Shown here one piece after another: positions 10,871 through 22,285 of a stretch of DNA of 64,000 nucleotides. The translations under genes and the position numbers were made by a program. Source of the DNA: Diplolepis rosae (Eukaryota; Arthropoda; Insecta; Hymenoptera; Diplolepididae). The stretch covers positions 10,292,001 through 10,356,000 of the forward strand of contig JAPYXD010000680.1 of NCBI GenBank assembly GCA_030998225.1, given 5' to 3'. The notes under the pieces were generated by a model. The model did no database searches and was not told the origin of the DNA. It saw nothing but the letters and a program-made list of their open reading frames with translations. Numbering within the stretch: position 1 is the first letter of the stretch; each line of letters starts with the position of its first letter.

Positions 10871-11404
10871 AGAAATTCTAAAAAGTGCAGTACCGAGTGT
10901 TTTAAAAAGCTACTTATTCTTTCAATTTTGTATGAAGCGTATTCATCTCAAGCACATTTAGTGGATTAAACAATGTAAAATAGAAATTAGAAATAACGGA
11001 GTGATAGACATGGGAGACATAAGTGAAGACATAAAGATCTTGTTTTCAAGGGTAAATGGTTCATTTCAATCCACAGTCCTTTATACTGTTATTTCATGGC
11101 ATGATAACTCCGTGCACCCCGGTACATCCCTTTATAGCATCACGTTTACGTTTACGAGCACCACCGTTGACGTTTACGAGCCACCGGCTGACGTACGAGC
11201 CACTTGCTGCTCTCTTGCTTTCATTGCTTGCGCTCACGCTCAGTTCCTGCAGCCATCGCCTCCAAATGCAACCTTGATTTTCCGCGATTACTTTCGACGA
11301 GTAGCTCTTCTTTTACCATTTCATGCCCAAGCCATTCGTTACACGTTTCGATCGAATCTCTAAAGCACTGAAGAATAATTAATGTCACCAAAACAAAATA
11401 GTCT
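10871..11404. other. No gene recognised; GC-richer 11090-11370
   Basis: Contains a 120-codon ORF (11001-11363) whose product has no domain and whose sequence includes short repeats (ACGTTTACGAGC-type phrases at 11147-11200). I do not regard it as a gene. The segment could be single-copy host DNA. Confidence 0.4.
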
Positions 11405-11660
11405 TATTGTTCATATTTTGTTGGAATTAATAAAATTTAGTTGTAATTACGAAAAAAATTGTTGGTGTAACAAAAATATTTATTTTTTTCAAATAAGTTA
11501 TTTTGTTGAATTATTTGGTTAAGACAACCAAATAATTTTGTTGTCTTAAAGAAGTATACAATCACGCATGCACCGCGTTTTCGTCACATGATCGGTTAGA
11601 AATTTCTCTGCGTCCTTTGTTGAGGTAAGATTTTTATAGAATCCTGATCAAAGTTTCTTG
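11405..11660 (+). repeat. Dispersed repeat, copy 2 (see 2395)
   Basis: Same order of phrases as 2395-2660, including ATCACGCATGCACCGCG and GAAATTTCTCTGCGTCCT. In this copy the following sequence diverges into TTTGGTT-rich repeat. Confidence 0.75.
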
Positions 11661-13220
11661 TCACTTTTGGTATATTTCTTAGTGTCATTGTGAATTGTCT
11701 GAATTAAAAAATGTAAAATTATTCAAATCCTTTTTTATTTGAGTAATAAATCAATAAAGTGAAATTAGATTTTAGATTAGATATTGATTGGACGAACCAA
11801 ACTTATAGTTAGCTGTAAAGCAATCAAATTTTTTTGTTAAGACAACCAAATTTTTTATGGCAGAGCAAAACTGGTTTCTCTCAGTGAACTCTTGAATTTT
11901 TATTGAAAACACTTTTTTATGATAACATCTTATTGAGTATTGGTATATTTATTCATTATATATTAATAATATTAATAAATTTGAAATTAACTAAGATTTT
12001 TAAAAGTTTTTGGTTAAATTAAAAAAACAATTATTTTACACAGAAAAGGAATTTTGATCATTGAAAAAAATCATTTTATGGACTTTGCAAAATATTTTAT
12101 TGACTTAATTAAAGTTTTTGGTTAAATTTAATAAATACTTGAAATTTATTCAAAGTAACTAAACGTTTTAGTTTCTTTGAGTCAAACAAGTTTTTTCTGA
12201 CTCTGTCAACCAAAGTTTTGGTTGTTTAAACTACATTCTTGTTCGATTCAACTACATATTTGGTTGTTTCAACCAAAATTTTTTGAATATAGAATAATTT
12301 GGTATATTCGACCAAAATATTTCTTTGAATCAATCAATATTTAATTAAATTAACTAAAATTACTTTTAATAAGTTTACCTAAGAAAAAAGTTTCTTTGGG
12401 CTAAACAATTTTTTTATTATGCAATTACAAAAACTACTATTTGTCGTATTATCTCATTATGATTCAACTTCAAGTTATATTCAAATAAATTTGATCTTGA
12501 AACTCTAAAAGTTCAGAATTCCAGTCATTGTCCACTATAATACATGTAGAAAGGAAGTAGCGACTCACTTCTTGCATTTTGTTTGCTTAAGTAAAGCACC
12601 AGGAGGCTTACATATATGAGTGATTTATGAGCTCGAAATACATTGTCTCTCTGCGTGCCTTGCACCGTGACAACAACAGACAAGACATGACGTAACTGGG
12701 TCAGGTCTGACCATTGGATGGTCTTGTGCCTGCCTAACCTTATTTACAATGACTAGTAACGCGTGCTTCTTTTCTCGAATTTTCTGACAAAATTTATCGC
12801 TAGTAGCTACCCGCCATTAAGGGCACAAAGAAAGGAAAGTACTCTGAAATTGCGTGTTCCGATACCGATACACTTTCGTTCAGGACGAGGAAAGAAACTA
12901 GATGGGCTAAACTAGCAAGGGAAGGAGCTTGGCTTTTCGCCATTTTTCAAACCTCGGACTTTCCGAGTGAAAGGTCGACTGCAGAAGCTGTGATCAATGT
13001 AAATAAGAGGCAATAAGATTGAGACCGATTGACCAATAGTTCAATAAATTCAAGTACTATTCACTAAAATGGAAAATTAGATAAATAATAATAATGGCAA
13101 ATGCTGAGATTTTAAAATAATGTGATAACTATTCTAATTGCAAAAAATTCCAGCAATTTTTAAAATTATACCTTCAATTTCTAAAATCACTATCAATAAT
13201 ACATTGCAAGGTTTTATTGT
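11661..13220. other. No gene; degenerate TTTGGTT/AACCAAA repeats, then GC-richer DNA
   Basis: 11800-12420 is full of short phrases such as TTTGGTTGTTTCAACC and AAATTTATTCAAAGTAACTA, which look like decayed palindromic MITEs (similar text at 14150-14560, 19085-19200, 28690-28890 and 41540-41760). 12600-12990 is higher in GC with no ORF or repeat. Confidence 0.45.
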
Positions 13221-13224
13221 TGAA

Positions 13225-14048
13225 AAGCTATTGGTCGTTTCTGGAGTAATTTTTGACATAGAATCCGGAATCAGAATCAGCCTATCACGTCAGGATTTTG
13301 AAATATTTGAGGTTATGTGCTCGAAAATTGGGGTTTTTCGCTACTTTTGAGGTTATGTACAGGGCGCAAGAAATTTTTTTGGTTTTTTTCTCAAATGTCA
13401 TCATTTAATACTATTCTTTCCCTTCAAAAATGTTTTGACATTTATCCGAACAACCTTATGAGCATTCACATTGACTCTTTGGTTCATACCATTCTGCATT
13501 CAAAAGTTTATCTGGAAAATTTGTGCTTGCGAGTTTTGATGATCTCTAAATATGAATTTGCAATCAGGAAATTGACATTTCCATTTCTAAGATGGCGGAT
13601 CGAAATTTACGGAATTAAACGATTTCGCTCTCTAATGTCAATTTTCTGACTGTAAATTCTTATCCACAGACCATCAAAACCCGCAAGCACAAATTTTCAA
13701 GATAAATTTTCGAATGCAAAATGGTATGCACCAAAGAGTCAATGCGAATGCTCATAAGGTTGTTCGGATAAATGTCAAAACTTGATATGGCCGTATCTTT
13801 GTGGAAAAAATCGCTCGTGACTGTTCAATAGCTCATTTTGAAGAAAAATAGTACTGCTAAATGATGACACTTGAGAAAAAAACCAAAAAAATTTATTGTG
13901 CCCTGTACATAACCTCAAAAGTAGCGAAAAACCCCATTTTTCGAACACGTAACCTCAAATATCTCAAAATCCTGACGTGATAGGCTGATTCTGATTTCGG
14001 ATTCGGATTCTACGTCAAAATTTACCCCGGAAATGATCTTTTATTTTA
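13225..14048. mobile_element. Long foldback palindrome of about 0.82 kb
   Basis: The left half (13225 to about 13600) and right half (about 13630-14048) are inverted copies: GAATCAGCCTATCACGTCAG at 13274-13293 pairs with its complement at 13972-13991, and phrases TTGAGGTTATGTAC, TAAATGATGACA and CATAAGGTTGTTCGG recur inverted in order. The centre near 13590 contains AAGATGGCGGATCG. An ORF at 13317-13649 lies wholly in the palindrome and is not credible. If transcribed, the RNA would fold into a hairpin with arms of about 400 bp. Confidence 0.85.
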
Positions 14049-15356
14049 CAACAACAAACACAAACCCATTATTTGCAGACCTGTGTAATTGTTGTAGAGA
14101 ATATTGAGTGAATCTACGATCTTGAAATAATTGTACACTTACAAAAATATTAGATTAGTCCAACCAAAGAATTTGCTCATTATCTCATTATGTAATTTGT
14201 TTCTTTCAATAGGATTTGGTTGAATCAAACAGATATTTGAGTTGATTATAGCGAATTTTTGTTCCTTTAACCATATTTTCTTTGACTCAACAAAAGGTTC
14301 TGGTTCATTTAACAAAACAGTACGGTTAGATCAAGTACATTTTTTTTGCCTGTAAAAGTATTACATTAGTGATTTTTTAAAATAGTTTGTTGATGTTACA
14401 CAATTTTTTGTTTGAATACACAAAATAAATTTGTTTTATTCGAATCAACAGATTTATTTGACAGGATCACACATGTTTCGTAGGATTAATTGTATGAAAA
14501 ATATTTCGCAGAACCAACCAAACGCTTTTAACTCAAAAATTATATTAAGCAACTGAACAATTATTCTTTGGTGACTCAAAATCAGTAATGTTTTACAGAA
14601 TAACTCCATAAATGAGTTTCCAGAAATTTACCATCTGATCTTTACAAAATATTAAACAAATTGTCCAATCGGCTTTTAAGGTAACTACAAATATTTATAT
14701 AAACATGTAATACTGTAGTTTGAAAAATTTCATTAACTTCTATCATTATTTACTTAGTTTGTGATCAATTGTGTTCTCCACACTAAGTTTCTTATCTAAA
14801 ATGATATAATCTTTGTCTCAAGAAGTGACACTGTTGAGAACTTTATCTGTCGAGAGGAGAACTAGCATCTTCTTTAGGTTGTTGACGAGGGGTTGGCTCT
14901 TCTTGACTGATGAAGCATACTCAACGCTAATTACCCCTTTGCTAACCATCCGCGTCGCAACGTCATAATTCTCATCACGTCTGATGACACGATGACGCCA
15001 CTTCTCAAGACACCCTGACATCGTTAGCTTACAAACGTGAGAACTTCCAGCCTGATCGTGTCACTTTGCACTCATAGGCTTCCTAACTGCTTCCAAGCAC
15101 GCGTCCAGTTGTTTCCAAGTTACCGAATTAAAATTTCCATTTTCAAGAAAATCACCTCATTTAGCATCTCTTTAGCACCTTTATTTATTATTCACTCTGC
15201 CCTCTTGCCTTAAAATTATCTACACTCTTTTTTAATTATTTAGAGCAATTACTCAAATCTTTGAGGGAAGATATGACATAGTGGATAATAAAAATTATTC
15301 ACTTAGTACTACTTTTTCTATTGATGAATATCAATATCGATTTAAGAGCATTTGAA
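14049..15356. other. No gene recognised
   Basis: 14150-14560 holds decayed TTTGGTTGAATC-type repeats. 14800-15130 is more mixed in composition; a 67-codon minus-strand ORF there (14818-15021) has no recognisable domain. Confidence 0.45.
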
Positions 15357-15360
15357 TTAA

Positions 15361-16069
15361 CGGGGTGTTCTCAACGAACGGTTTCAGAAAATCGATTTTT
15401 TTTTCATTTTTTCAAAGATTAGGGATCTAAGAACGATTGAAAGATGTACGACTTGTTTTACTATGGCAATTACGTCAAGAAAGTAAAACTCAATTTGTCG
15501 CTTTTTTTCATTGGAAACTTTAAATGCGTTTTTCTCAAAACTACTTTATCCAAACTTGTTCCCACGATTTCTAAGAAACTAGTAGACGGATTTTGATAAA
15601 CTTTTCTTTTAAATGTGTGGAAATGTACTCGCTATTGTCTGACGGACGTTTTTTCCCCCTATTGTTTATAACAAATGTTTAATGAATTTTGAAAGATGAA
15701 AAAAAGGTGAAAGAAAACGATTTTTCTTCTATAGCCCGCCATTTTGAAAATTGTTATGATGAAAAAAAAGCCCCCGTCAGATGATAACTACACTAACAAA
15801 GATTAAGAAAAACATTTACTCTTGTGTTTCAGACCAGCCACTTTTGAGATTTGGTGGGAACCATCAACCAACTTTTTTTGGAAGGCCTATGTTCGCAAGG
15901 GTGTAGTGGCCAAACCGTGCAAATTTTTCTATACAAGTTTTCTGAATTTTGTAGTCTAAGGGTTAATAAAACATTTAAAAGAAACCGCATCAAAAAATCA
16001 ATTATAGCTTTATCACAGTAAAATTCCAAAAAACGCTTCGAAATACGGCCAATCTATATGAACACCCCC
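15361..16069. mobile_element. Non-autonomous TTAA element (piggyBac- or Kolobok-type)
   Basis: 709 bp bracketed by TTAA at 15357-15360 and 16070-16073. Ends: left CGGGGTGTTC, right (reverse complement) GGGGGTGTTC. No transposase. Both piggyBac and Kolobok superfamilies duplicate TTAA; with so short a TIR I cannot choose between them. Confidence 0.8.
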
Positions 16070-16073
16070 TTAA

Positions 16074-16640
16074 GGAAGATAATCATATTTCCCTTTCTGA
16101 TCCTCCTTATACTAGTCATTTCTCTTTTTCTCTCTGTCACCACGATTCCCTTTATTTTCTACCCCTCATTCCCCTTCTCATACCATCTCAGGGAAACACT
16201 CGCGCGCCTGACAACCCAAACAATGAGGGGGCGCTGCGGTCGCTTTTATTTTTGAAAAATTGAGAACGCGGCGGCGCACCGGAAGGGCGGACTTCCGGAA
16301 GCTTCCCGTACAGCCCCCGGCCATTCCCACCCTCGCCCTCGAACCAAAGCTCGACCTACCCACCATAGGCTGCTATACTCTCTAGCTAGCAGCTAGCACT
16401 CCTATGATTCATTGCTGCCGCGATGGATGATCCATCTCTTCCCCTGGCGCTCTGGTCCAGCCACACCAGAATCAGGCTATGGATGTACTGAGCCGGGCCC
16501 TATCAACCCTGTACGGATGCATCTACCATCACCCAGACGATATTATTTCCGTGTCTTGTTTCGAGGGTGGATTGGAAATTTCGCGGCTTGATCATGAAAA
16601 TACACGGAAAAAATAAGTACTGGGAAATTTACATGATAGA
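16074..16640. promoter_or_regulatory. GC-rich, CpG-containing island, candidate promoter
   Basis: Sharp rise in GC and CpG between 16180 and 16580. Contains GAGGGGGCGCTGCGG (close to an insect CTCF core AGRKGGCGC) near 16223 and an ETS-type pair CCGGAAG/CTTCCGGAAG near 16280-16303, features common in housekeeping promoters and boundary sites. No exon can be defined downstream in either direction. Confidence 0.35.
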
Positions 16641-16649
16641 GTGCTTGAC

Positions 16650-17463
16650 TTTCAGATATGTTCAAAATTCAAAATTCCACGGGAAAGTTAATAAAACAAT
16701 ATGGTTTCCACGTCTTTCAAGTCGCTAAGTTCGAATCCGACATTAGAATTTTTCTACAGTACCTCAGAATTCCCCTAGCCTAAGGGAAAAAGTGTATAGC
16801 TTAGGAAAACTTGAGGTTTCACGGAGGTTTTATTTTTGCACGAAAAATCTGATATCTTTCCGTATTTCAAGTCGCTAAGTTCGAATCCGACATTAGAATT
16901 TTTCTACAGTGCCTCAGAATTCCCCTAGCCTAGGGGAAAAAGTGTATAACTTAGCAAAACTTGAGATTTCACGGAAGTTTTATTTTTGCACGAAAAATCT
17001 GATATCTTTCCGTATTTTGAGTTGCTAAATTTATATCTGACATAAGAATGTTTCTACAGTACCTCAGAATTCTCCTAGCCTAGGGGAAAAAGTGTATAAC
17101 TTAGCAAAACTTGTGGTTTCACGGAAGTTTTATTTTTGCACGAAAAATCTAATATCTTTCCGTATTTTGAGTTGCTAAATTTATATCTGACATAAGAATG
17201 TTTCTACAGTACCTCAGAATTCTCCTAGCCTAGGGGAAAAAGTGTATAACTTAGCAAAACTTGTGGTTTCACGGAAGTTTTATTTTTGCATGAAAAAGCT
17301 GATATCTTTCCGTATTTTGAGTTGCTACATTTATATCTGACATAAGAATTTTTCTACAGTACCTCAGAATTCTCCTAGCCTAGGGGAAAAAGTGTATAAC
17401 ATAGCAAAACTTGAGATTTCACGGAAGTTTTATTTTTATTTCATTTGAGTTGCTGAATTCATA
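16650..17463 (+). repeat. Tandem array of a 150-bp unit
   Basis: Five anchors spaced exactly 150 bp apart (GTCGCTAAG or GTTGCTAAA at 16721, 16871, 17021, 17171, 17321). Each unit contains TTTCTACAGTACCTCAGAAT, CCTAGCCTAGGGGAAAAAGT and ATCTGATATCTTTCCGTATT. A last partial unit is interrupted by the MITE at 17464. The same unit occurs at 24330-25280. Confidence 0.92.
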
Positions 17464-17691
17464 CACTGAAAAAATGGTTAGTAAAACCAACTACTTCGGT
17501 TTGTAAAATATGCCTCAGCTATTTTATTAGTTAGCACAAAAATTTTTTTTGTTGGTGTTACTATCTCAATTGTTATCACAAGAACTTGGGTAGTAACACC
17601 AACAATAAAATTTGTTGTGCTAACTAATAAAATAGCTGAGACATATTTTACAAACTGAAGCAGTTGGTTTTACTAACAATTTTGTTCAGTG
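17464..17691. mobile_element. Palindromic MITE, CACTGAAAAAA family, copy 1
   Basis: 228 bp with TA at both flanks (17462-17463, 17692-17693). Nearly a perfect palindrome: CACTGAAAAAATGG / TTCAGTG ends and AGCTATTTTATTAGTTAGCA arms. Inserted in the last 150-bp tandem unit. Confidence 0.9.
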
Positions 17692-17693
17692 TA

Positions 17694-18240
17694 AAACTAG
17701 AAGTACCGTTCTTGTATAATTAGATCAATAATCCTGGAAAAAGTATAGAACTTTGCAAAAGTATTCAGTAGAAAATCAGTGAAAATTCTGAGTACGCAAA
17801 ATGTATAACTTCTAGACCCAGAATATACGGTCGAAGAAAAAATTTCTTTTAATTGGAGAAAGTTTTGTCGTTTCTGAAACGTTTTTTTGAATGTAAACAA
17901 ATCTATGTCTTTGGATCAAAAAAATTTTTTTTGAATTAACAAAACTTTGTTTAATTCAAAGAAACTGTTTTCTCAGTGTATGAATCATTTGAGAAAATAA
18001 AGCTCAAAGATTGGATATTTCTAAGATTTAATATGAAATTCTGAATATAGGCAGATAGAGCTCGCACAACACTCATGCATGTTCACTTCTAAGCCAGTCA
18101 ATGCAATTTTTATGGATTATCAAAGGCAACAAAAAAACTTCTTTCACAAGCTGTCTTCTTTTTACTTTCTTTATTGATTTGTATTACAAATTATACTATT
18201 AAACACTATCGGTACACATCGCTGAACATAATATATTACC
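17694..18240. other. No gene recognised
   Basis: AT-rich; around 17920-17980 a phrase ending TTTTCTCAGTGTA looks like the end of another TA-flanked MITE, but its partner end was not found. Confidence 0.4.
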
Positions 18241-18244
18241 GCTG

Positions 18245-18360
18245 TTGAAATTAATCCTACGCCGACAGGATTTGAACCTTAACAACTTTTACCTAACCTG
18301 CATGTATAACACACTCTAGCCTTATAAATTAAACCGCAAAGCTACCGAAGCACTTGAGAT
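18245..18360 (-). mobile_element. tRNA-like sequence (decayed tRNA or tRNA-derived SINE)
   Basis: On the minus strand an A-box-like CGGTAGCTTTGCGG is followed about 60 bp later by AAGGTTCAAATCCTGTCGGC, which contains a good B box (GGTTCAAATCC). The T-stem no longer pairs fully and no acceptor stem can be closed, so this is unlikely to be a working tRNA. Confidence 0.4.
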
Positions 18361-20804
18361 ATTTCCCAAAAAAAAAGTTGGGTGCCTTTTTTCCATAGAA
18401 AATGCTGAGCCGTGTAAGAAATAAAGAAGTTTGAAGAATTATTATTTTTCTATATTTTTAAATGATGAGATTTTTAATAAATTAATTATTAAATTCTAAA
18501 TTATTAAATCCGATCACAAATGCTTTTTCAAGCTTTTTCAACAATATTTTTCCCTAACTTTCGAAATAGACTTTTACTTTGAATGCATAGCATAAATAAA
18601 TTAAGGCCATGGATCAACGAGTACAGCTGACTAAATCAATAAATTCAGTTTCCTCAAGATTGTTCCACAATAATGAATTTTTTTAAGCTCAAACTTTAGT
18701 GCGGATGGCTGTATACTTTAATTAGTTTTTAACAATTAAAAAAAATGTAAGTGTCGGTAAAACAAGAATTAATTTTTTTGATTTTTCAAATCTAATTGAA
18801 GTCTACAACCATTTGCTATGTCCTTTATTATATCCTAAAGTTTCAGCTAAAAAAATGCGTTATTGTGGAAAAATCTTGGGGAAAACTGATTTTATTGATT
18901 TAGTGAGCTGTTCAACGATTCAAATATGAAGGTAACCTTATTCGTCGGACTAACAGAACACTTAACCTATTTGGCCAAATGATAGGTAATTTACTGAATT
19001 ATTGATGGATTTAGGAATTAAAAGTCTTTTGGATATAAAATATACTAGCGATTCACAGACTCAGAAAAATATCGGGTACACCCTGAAAAATATTTAGTTA
19101 ATTCAATCAAAACTATTGTATAGTTGACCAAAATTTTGGTTAATTCAACTGAAGAATTTGTTTCATGCAACTAAAGTTGGTTTGTTTTATTTAATTCGAC
19201 TTAATTTTAATGAATCACTGTTACCTTTTTATCAAATCATTTGTAATTTCAGAATCAATTCCTCATTTATAGAATCACCTATTGATTTCAGAAATACCAA
19301 GTAATTTTTGTAATTAGTGACAGTGCTATAAATTACTAGGAATTTTCAGAAATTATTCTTGCTATCATTTTTCTGCACATTATTCACTGATTTTAAAATA
19401 TTTCTTGACTCAAGATTTTGAAATTTTGAAAATTTTGAAATTCGCAACATTTCACTGAGTGGAAAATACCAGAATTTTTCTCTAATAGCCATTCATTAAT
19501 TCCTAATTTCACTGACTTTAAAAAATTCCAGTGATTCGTAGAGTTACTTGAGACATCATGGAAGTATTAAAATATATTTCCAGAAGCACTAAGTAATACA
19601 GAGTCACTAGCGATTTTGTAAACTAAGGTATGATTACTTAGTGATTTCCGGAATCACGCTTAATCATTTTTTCCACAAATCCTTCAGTGTTTCCATAATA
19701 TTAATATCAGTGACTTTATAGATCACAATAAATTTTTATAAAAATTTCTATGAATTCAAAGACAACTAATGATATTTAAAATCGCCAAATAAATTCAGAA
19801 ATCGTGGGGAATTCCAGAACTAATTGTTGTATTCCACAATTTTCAAATAATTTCAGGATTTCAGCCACAGCCAATCATTTTTCGAATTGGCTGGTGATTT
19901 CAAATTGTAAGAATGATTTTCGTAGACGTCGTTCAATGATTTTTAAGTATTACTAACTTCCAGAATAAATTATTTGAACTTCAAAATTATTGACAACTTT
20001 CAGAATTAACATTTATTCCAAAAATCACTCTTGGAATATTTTTTCCAAGCATCATTGGTATAATTTAAAAATTTTCGATTATTTAAGGAAAATTATTGAT
20101 TTTAAGTAAAATATTTCCATGCAGAATCTATATGAATAAATATTTGCATAAACTAAATCGCTATCAAATTAATTATCTTTGCTTTAATTAACCAAAAATT
20201 TTTTCAACCGTATTTTTGTTAGATTAAGCAAAAGAATTTTCAAATTTAGTATGTAGAATTCGAAAATCTACCAAAGCCTTAAGAAAAATTGAATTTTGAA
20301 AAACTTCTGGAAAACCTGGAAAAGTCATAGAGTTTTGAGAAAATGACTTGAAATTTTGAAGTCGCCTCTATTTCAAACTCTTAATAATTATTTTAGAATA
20401 TTCAGATTCCATCAAAAAACAAAGGGAAGAAGAGAAGGAAAAAGGAAAAGAGTACTTAAGAAAAAGACATATATCAGACAAAATGCAAGAATTAAGGGAA
20501 AAGAAACGGAAAATTCAATTGGAAAAGCAAAAAAAACATAAAGGCATCGAAGAAGAAATTCATGAACTGATTAAAGCTCGATGAATTTATATATACACGA
20601 AATTAGTTGTTTATGCGATTTGAAAGTTTTATCCTTACTTTTTTTAAATTACAGAATTTTTTAGATTACTATTGTTCCCAACTGTAATCCTAGCTTTAAA
20701 ATAAATAGTTGGACTATCGTTATTCATTAAGTGTTCTATTTGTAATAATAATAAAAATAATATAATTATAATAAATACAAAATCATTTTTCACTTCTATA
20801 CAAA
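18361..20804. other. No gene recognised
   Basis: 2.4 kb of AT-rich DNA. 19085-19200 carries decayed TTTGGTTAATTCAAC repeats; 19230-20100 has many irregular TCAGAATC/AATTTCAG phrases. The 61-codon ORF at 20356-20541 is a purine-rich run (GGAAGAAGAGAAGG) read as lysine and arginine and has no domain. Confidence 0.45.
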
Positions 20805-20876
20805 TATTCAAATATTGTTCATGTTCTTAGTTGGCTTTAGGGTTCAGAAAAAATGTAACTCAAAGTTTCATGTTTT

Positions 20877-20913
20877 CAAACGTTTCGACTCGGGTTGGAG
20901 TCCTCATCAGTGA
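20877..20913 (-). other. Hammerhead-like motif, left foldback arm
   Basis: Minus strand reads CACTGATGAG, stem GACTC, loop CAACCC, stem GAGTC, then GAAACGTTTG. It is identical to the right-arm copy at 22168-22203 on the plus strand. Canonical hammerheads have CUGAUGA then stem II then GAAA; here one extra G precedes the stem. Confidence 0.4.
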
Positions 20914-21009
20914 TAATTTATTTCTATAAAAAATACAAATGAAGAAACTTATAAAAATTTGTACGCTTGACCGATAAGCATTGTGATAAAAATGATATAA
21001 AAGAATTGC

Positions 21010-22156
21010 AAATGTGACCAATTTTATAGTTTCACATATACAATTCTCCCCTTAGTATTTTTATAGGAAAATTTTTGTACAATTTTCATTTTGTTGGCAA
21101 ATTTATTTATTTAAACCAAGTTTATTGTTTCATACTTGCAATTCTTTTATATCATTTTTACCACAATGTTTATCCGTCACACGTGCAATTTTTTAAGTTT
21201 CTGCCCTTAGTATTTTTACAGAAGAACTTTTGTACAGTTTTCATTTTTTTGCAAATTTAGTTATTTAGACCAATTTTATAGTTTCACACGTATAATTCAT
21301 TTATATCATTTTTTACCGCAATGTTTATCCGTCACACGTGCAATTTTTTAAGTTTCTCCCCTTCGTATTTTTACAGAAAAAATTTTTGTACAGTTTTTAT
21401 TTTGTTGGCAAATTTATTTATTTAAACCAATTTTATAGTTTCACACGTACAATTAATTTATATCATTTTTTACCGCAATGTTTATCCGTCACAAGTGCAA
21501 TTTTTTAAGTTTCCCCCCTTAGTATTTTATAGAAAAAATTTTTGTACAGTTTTTATTTTGTGTAAATTTAGTTATTTAGACCAATTTTATAGTTTCACAT
21601 GTACAATTCATTTATATCGTTTTCACCACAATGCTTATCCGTCACACGTGCAATTTTTTAAGTTTCTCCCCTTCGTATTTTTACAGAAAAAATTTTTGTA
21701 CAGTTTTTATTTTGTTGGCAAATTTATTTATTTAAACCAAGTTTATAGTTTCATACTTGCAATTATTTTGTATCATTTTTACCACAATGTTTATCCGTCA
21801 CACGTGCAAATTTTTTTTAGTTTCTTCCTTTGTGTTTTTTACAGAAAAAATTTTTGTACAGTTTTTATTTTGTGTAAATTTAGTTATTTAGACCAATTTT
21901 ATAGTTTCACATGTACAATTCATTTATATCGTTTTCACCACAATGCTTATCCGTCACACGTGCAATTTTTTAAGTTTCTCCCCTTCGTATTTTTACAGAA
22001 AAAATTTTTGTACAGTTTTTATTTTGTTGGCAAATTTATTTATTTAAACCAAGTTTATAGTTTCATACTTGCAATTCTTTTGTATCATTTTTACCACAAT
22101 GTTTATCCTTCACACGTGCAAATTTTTTTTAGTTTCTTCCTTTGTGTTTTTTACAG
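21010..22156 (+). repeat. Tandem array, 155-bp units in a 312-bp higher-order pattern
   Basis: The anchor TATCCGTCAC (or TATCCTTCAC) occurs at 21171, 21326, 21483, 21636, 21792, 21948 and 22104, i.e. every 153-157 bp. The last four units alternate between two types (TGTGTAAATTTAG and TGTTGGCAAATTT), making two nearly identical 312-bp dimers. The 252-codon ORF at 21495-22253 is this array read in one frame and is not a gene. Confidence 0.92.
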
Positions 22157-22167
22157 AAATAAATTCT

Positions 22168-22203
22168 CACTGATGAGGACTCCAACCCGAGTCGAAACGT
22201 TTG
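22168..22203 (+). other. Hammerhead-like motif, right foldback arm
   Basis: Plus-strand copy of the motif: CACTGATGAG, GACTC stem, CAACCC loop, GAGTC stem, GAAACGTTTG. Confidence 0.4.
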
Positions 22204-22285
22204 AAAACATGAAACTTTTAAGTTACATTTTTCTCGACCCTAAAGCCAACTAAGAACATCAACAATATTTGAATATTAATACTAA

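Larger units (their letters stand above)
20805..22285. mobile_element. Foldback element with 155-bp tandem core
   Basis: Inverted arms of about 120 bp (20805-20925 and 22160-22285) share TTCTTAGTTGGCTTTAGGGT, TTTCATGTTTTCAAACG and the hairpin motif CACTGATGAGG...GTCGAAACGTTTG. Between them lies the tandem array 21010-22156. Related arm fragments occur at 10.4 and 34.7 kb. The motif resembles a hammerhead ribozyme core, a feature known in Penelope-like elements, but no reverse transcriptase is present. Confidence 0.7.

Noticed and set aside
11001..11363. 120-codon ORF in a GC-richer stretch
   Set aside because: No domain, several overlapping frames open, and low-complexity DNA phrases; nothing supports a gene.
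13317..13649. 110-codon ORF
   Set aside because: Lies inside a palindrome and spans its centre; explained by the foldback element.
16650..17463. Regularly spaced repeats, considered as a CRISPR array
   Set aside because: The whole 150-bp unit is repeated with no unique spacers, and the context is eukaryotic.
21495..22253. 252-codon open reading frame, the longest in the window
   Set aside because: It is the 155-bp tandem array read in a frame without stops; the product is a repeated Phe/Tyr-rich string and the frame continues into the foldback arm.
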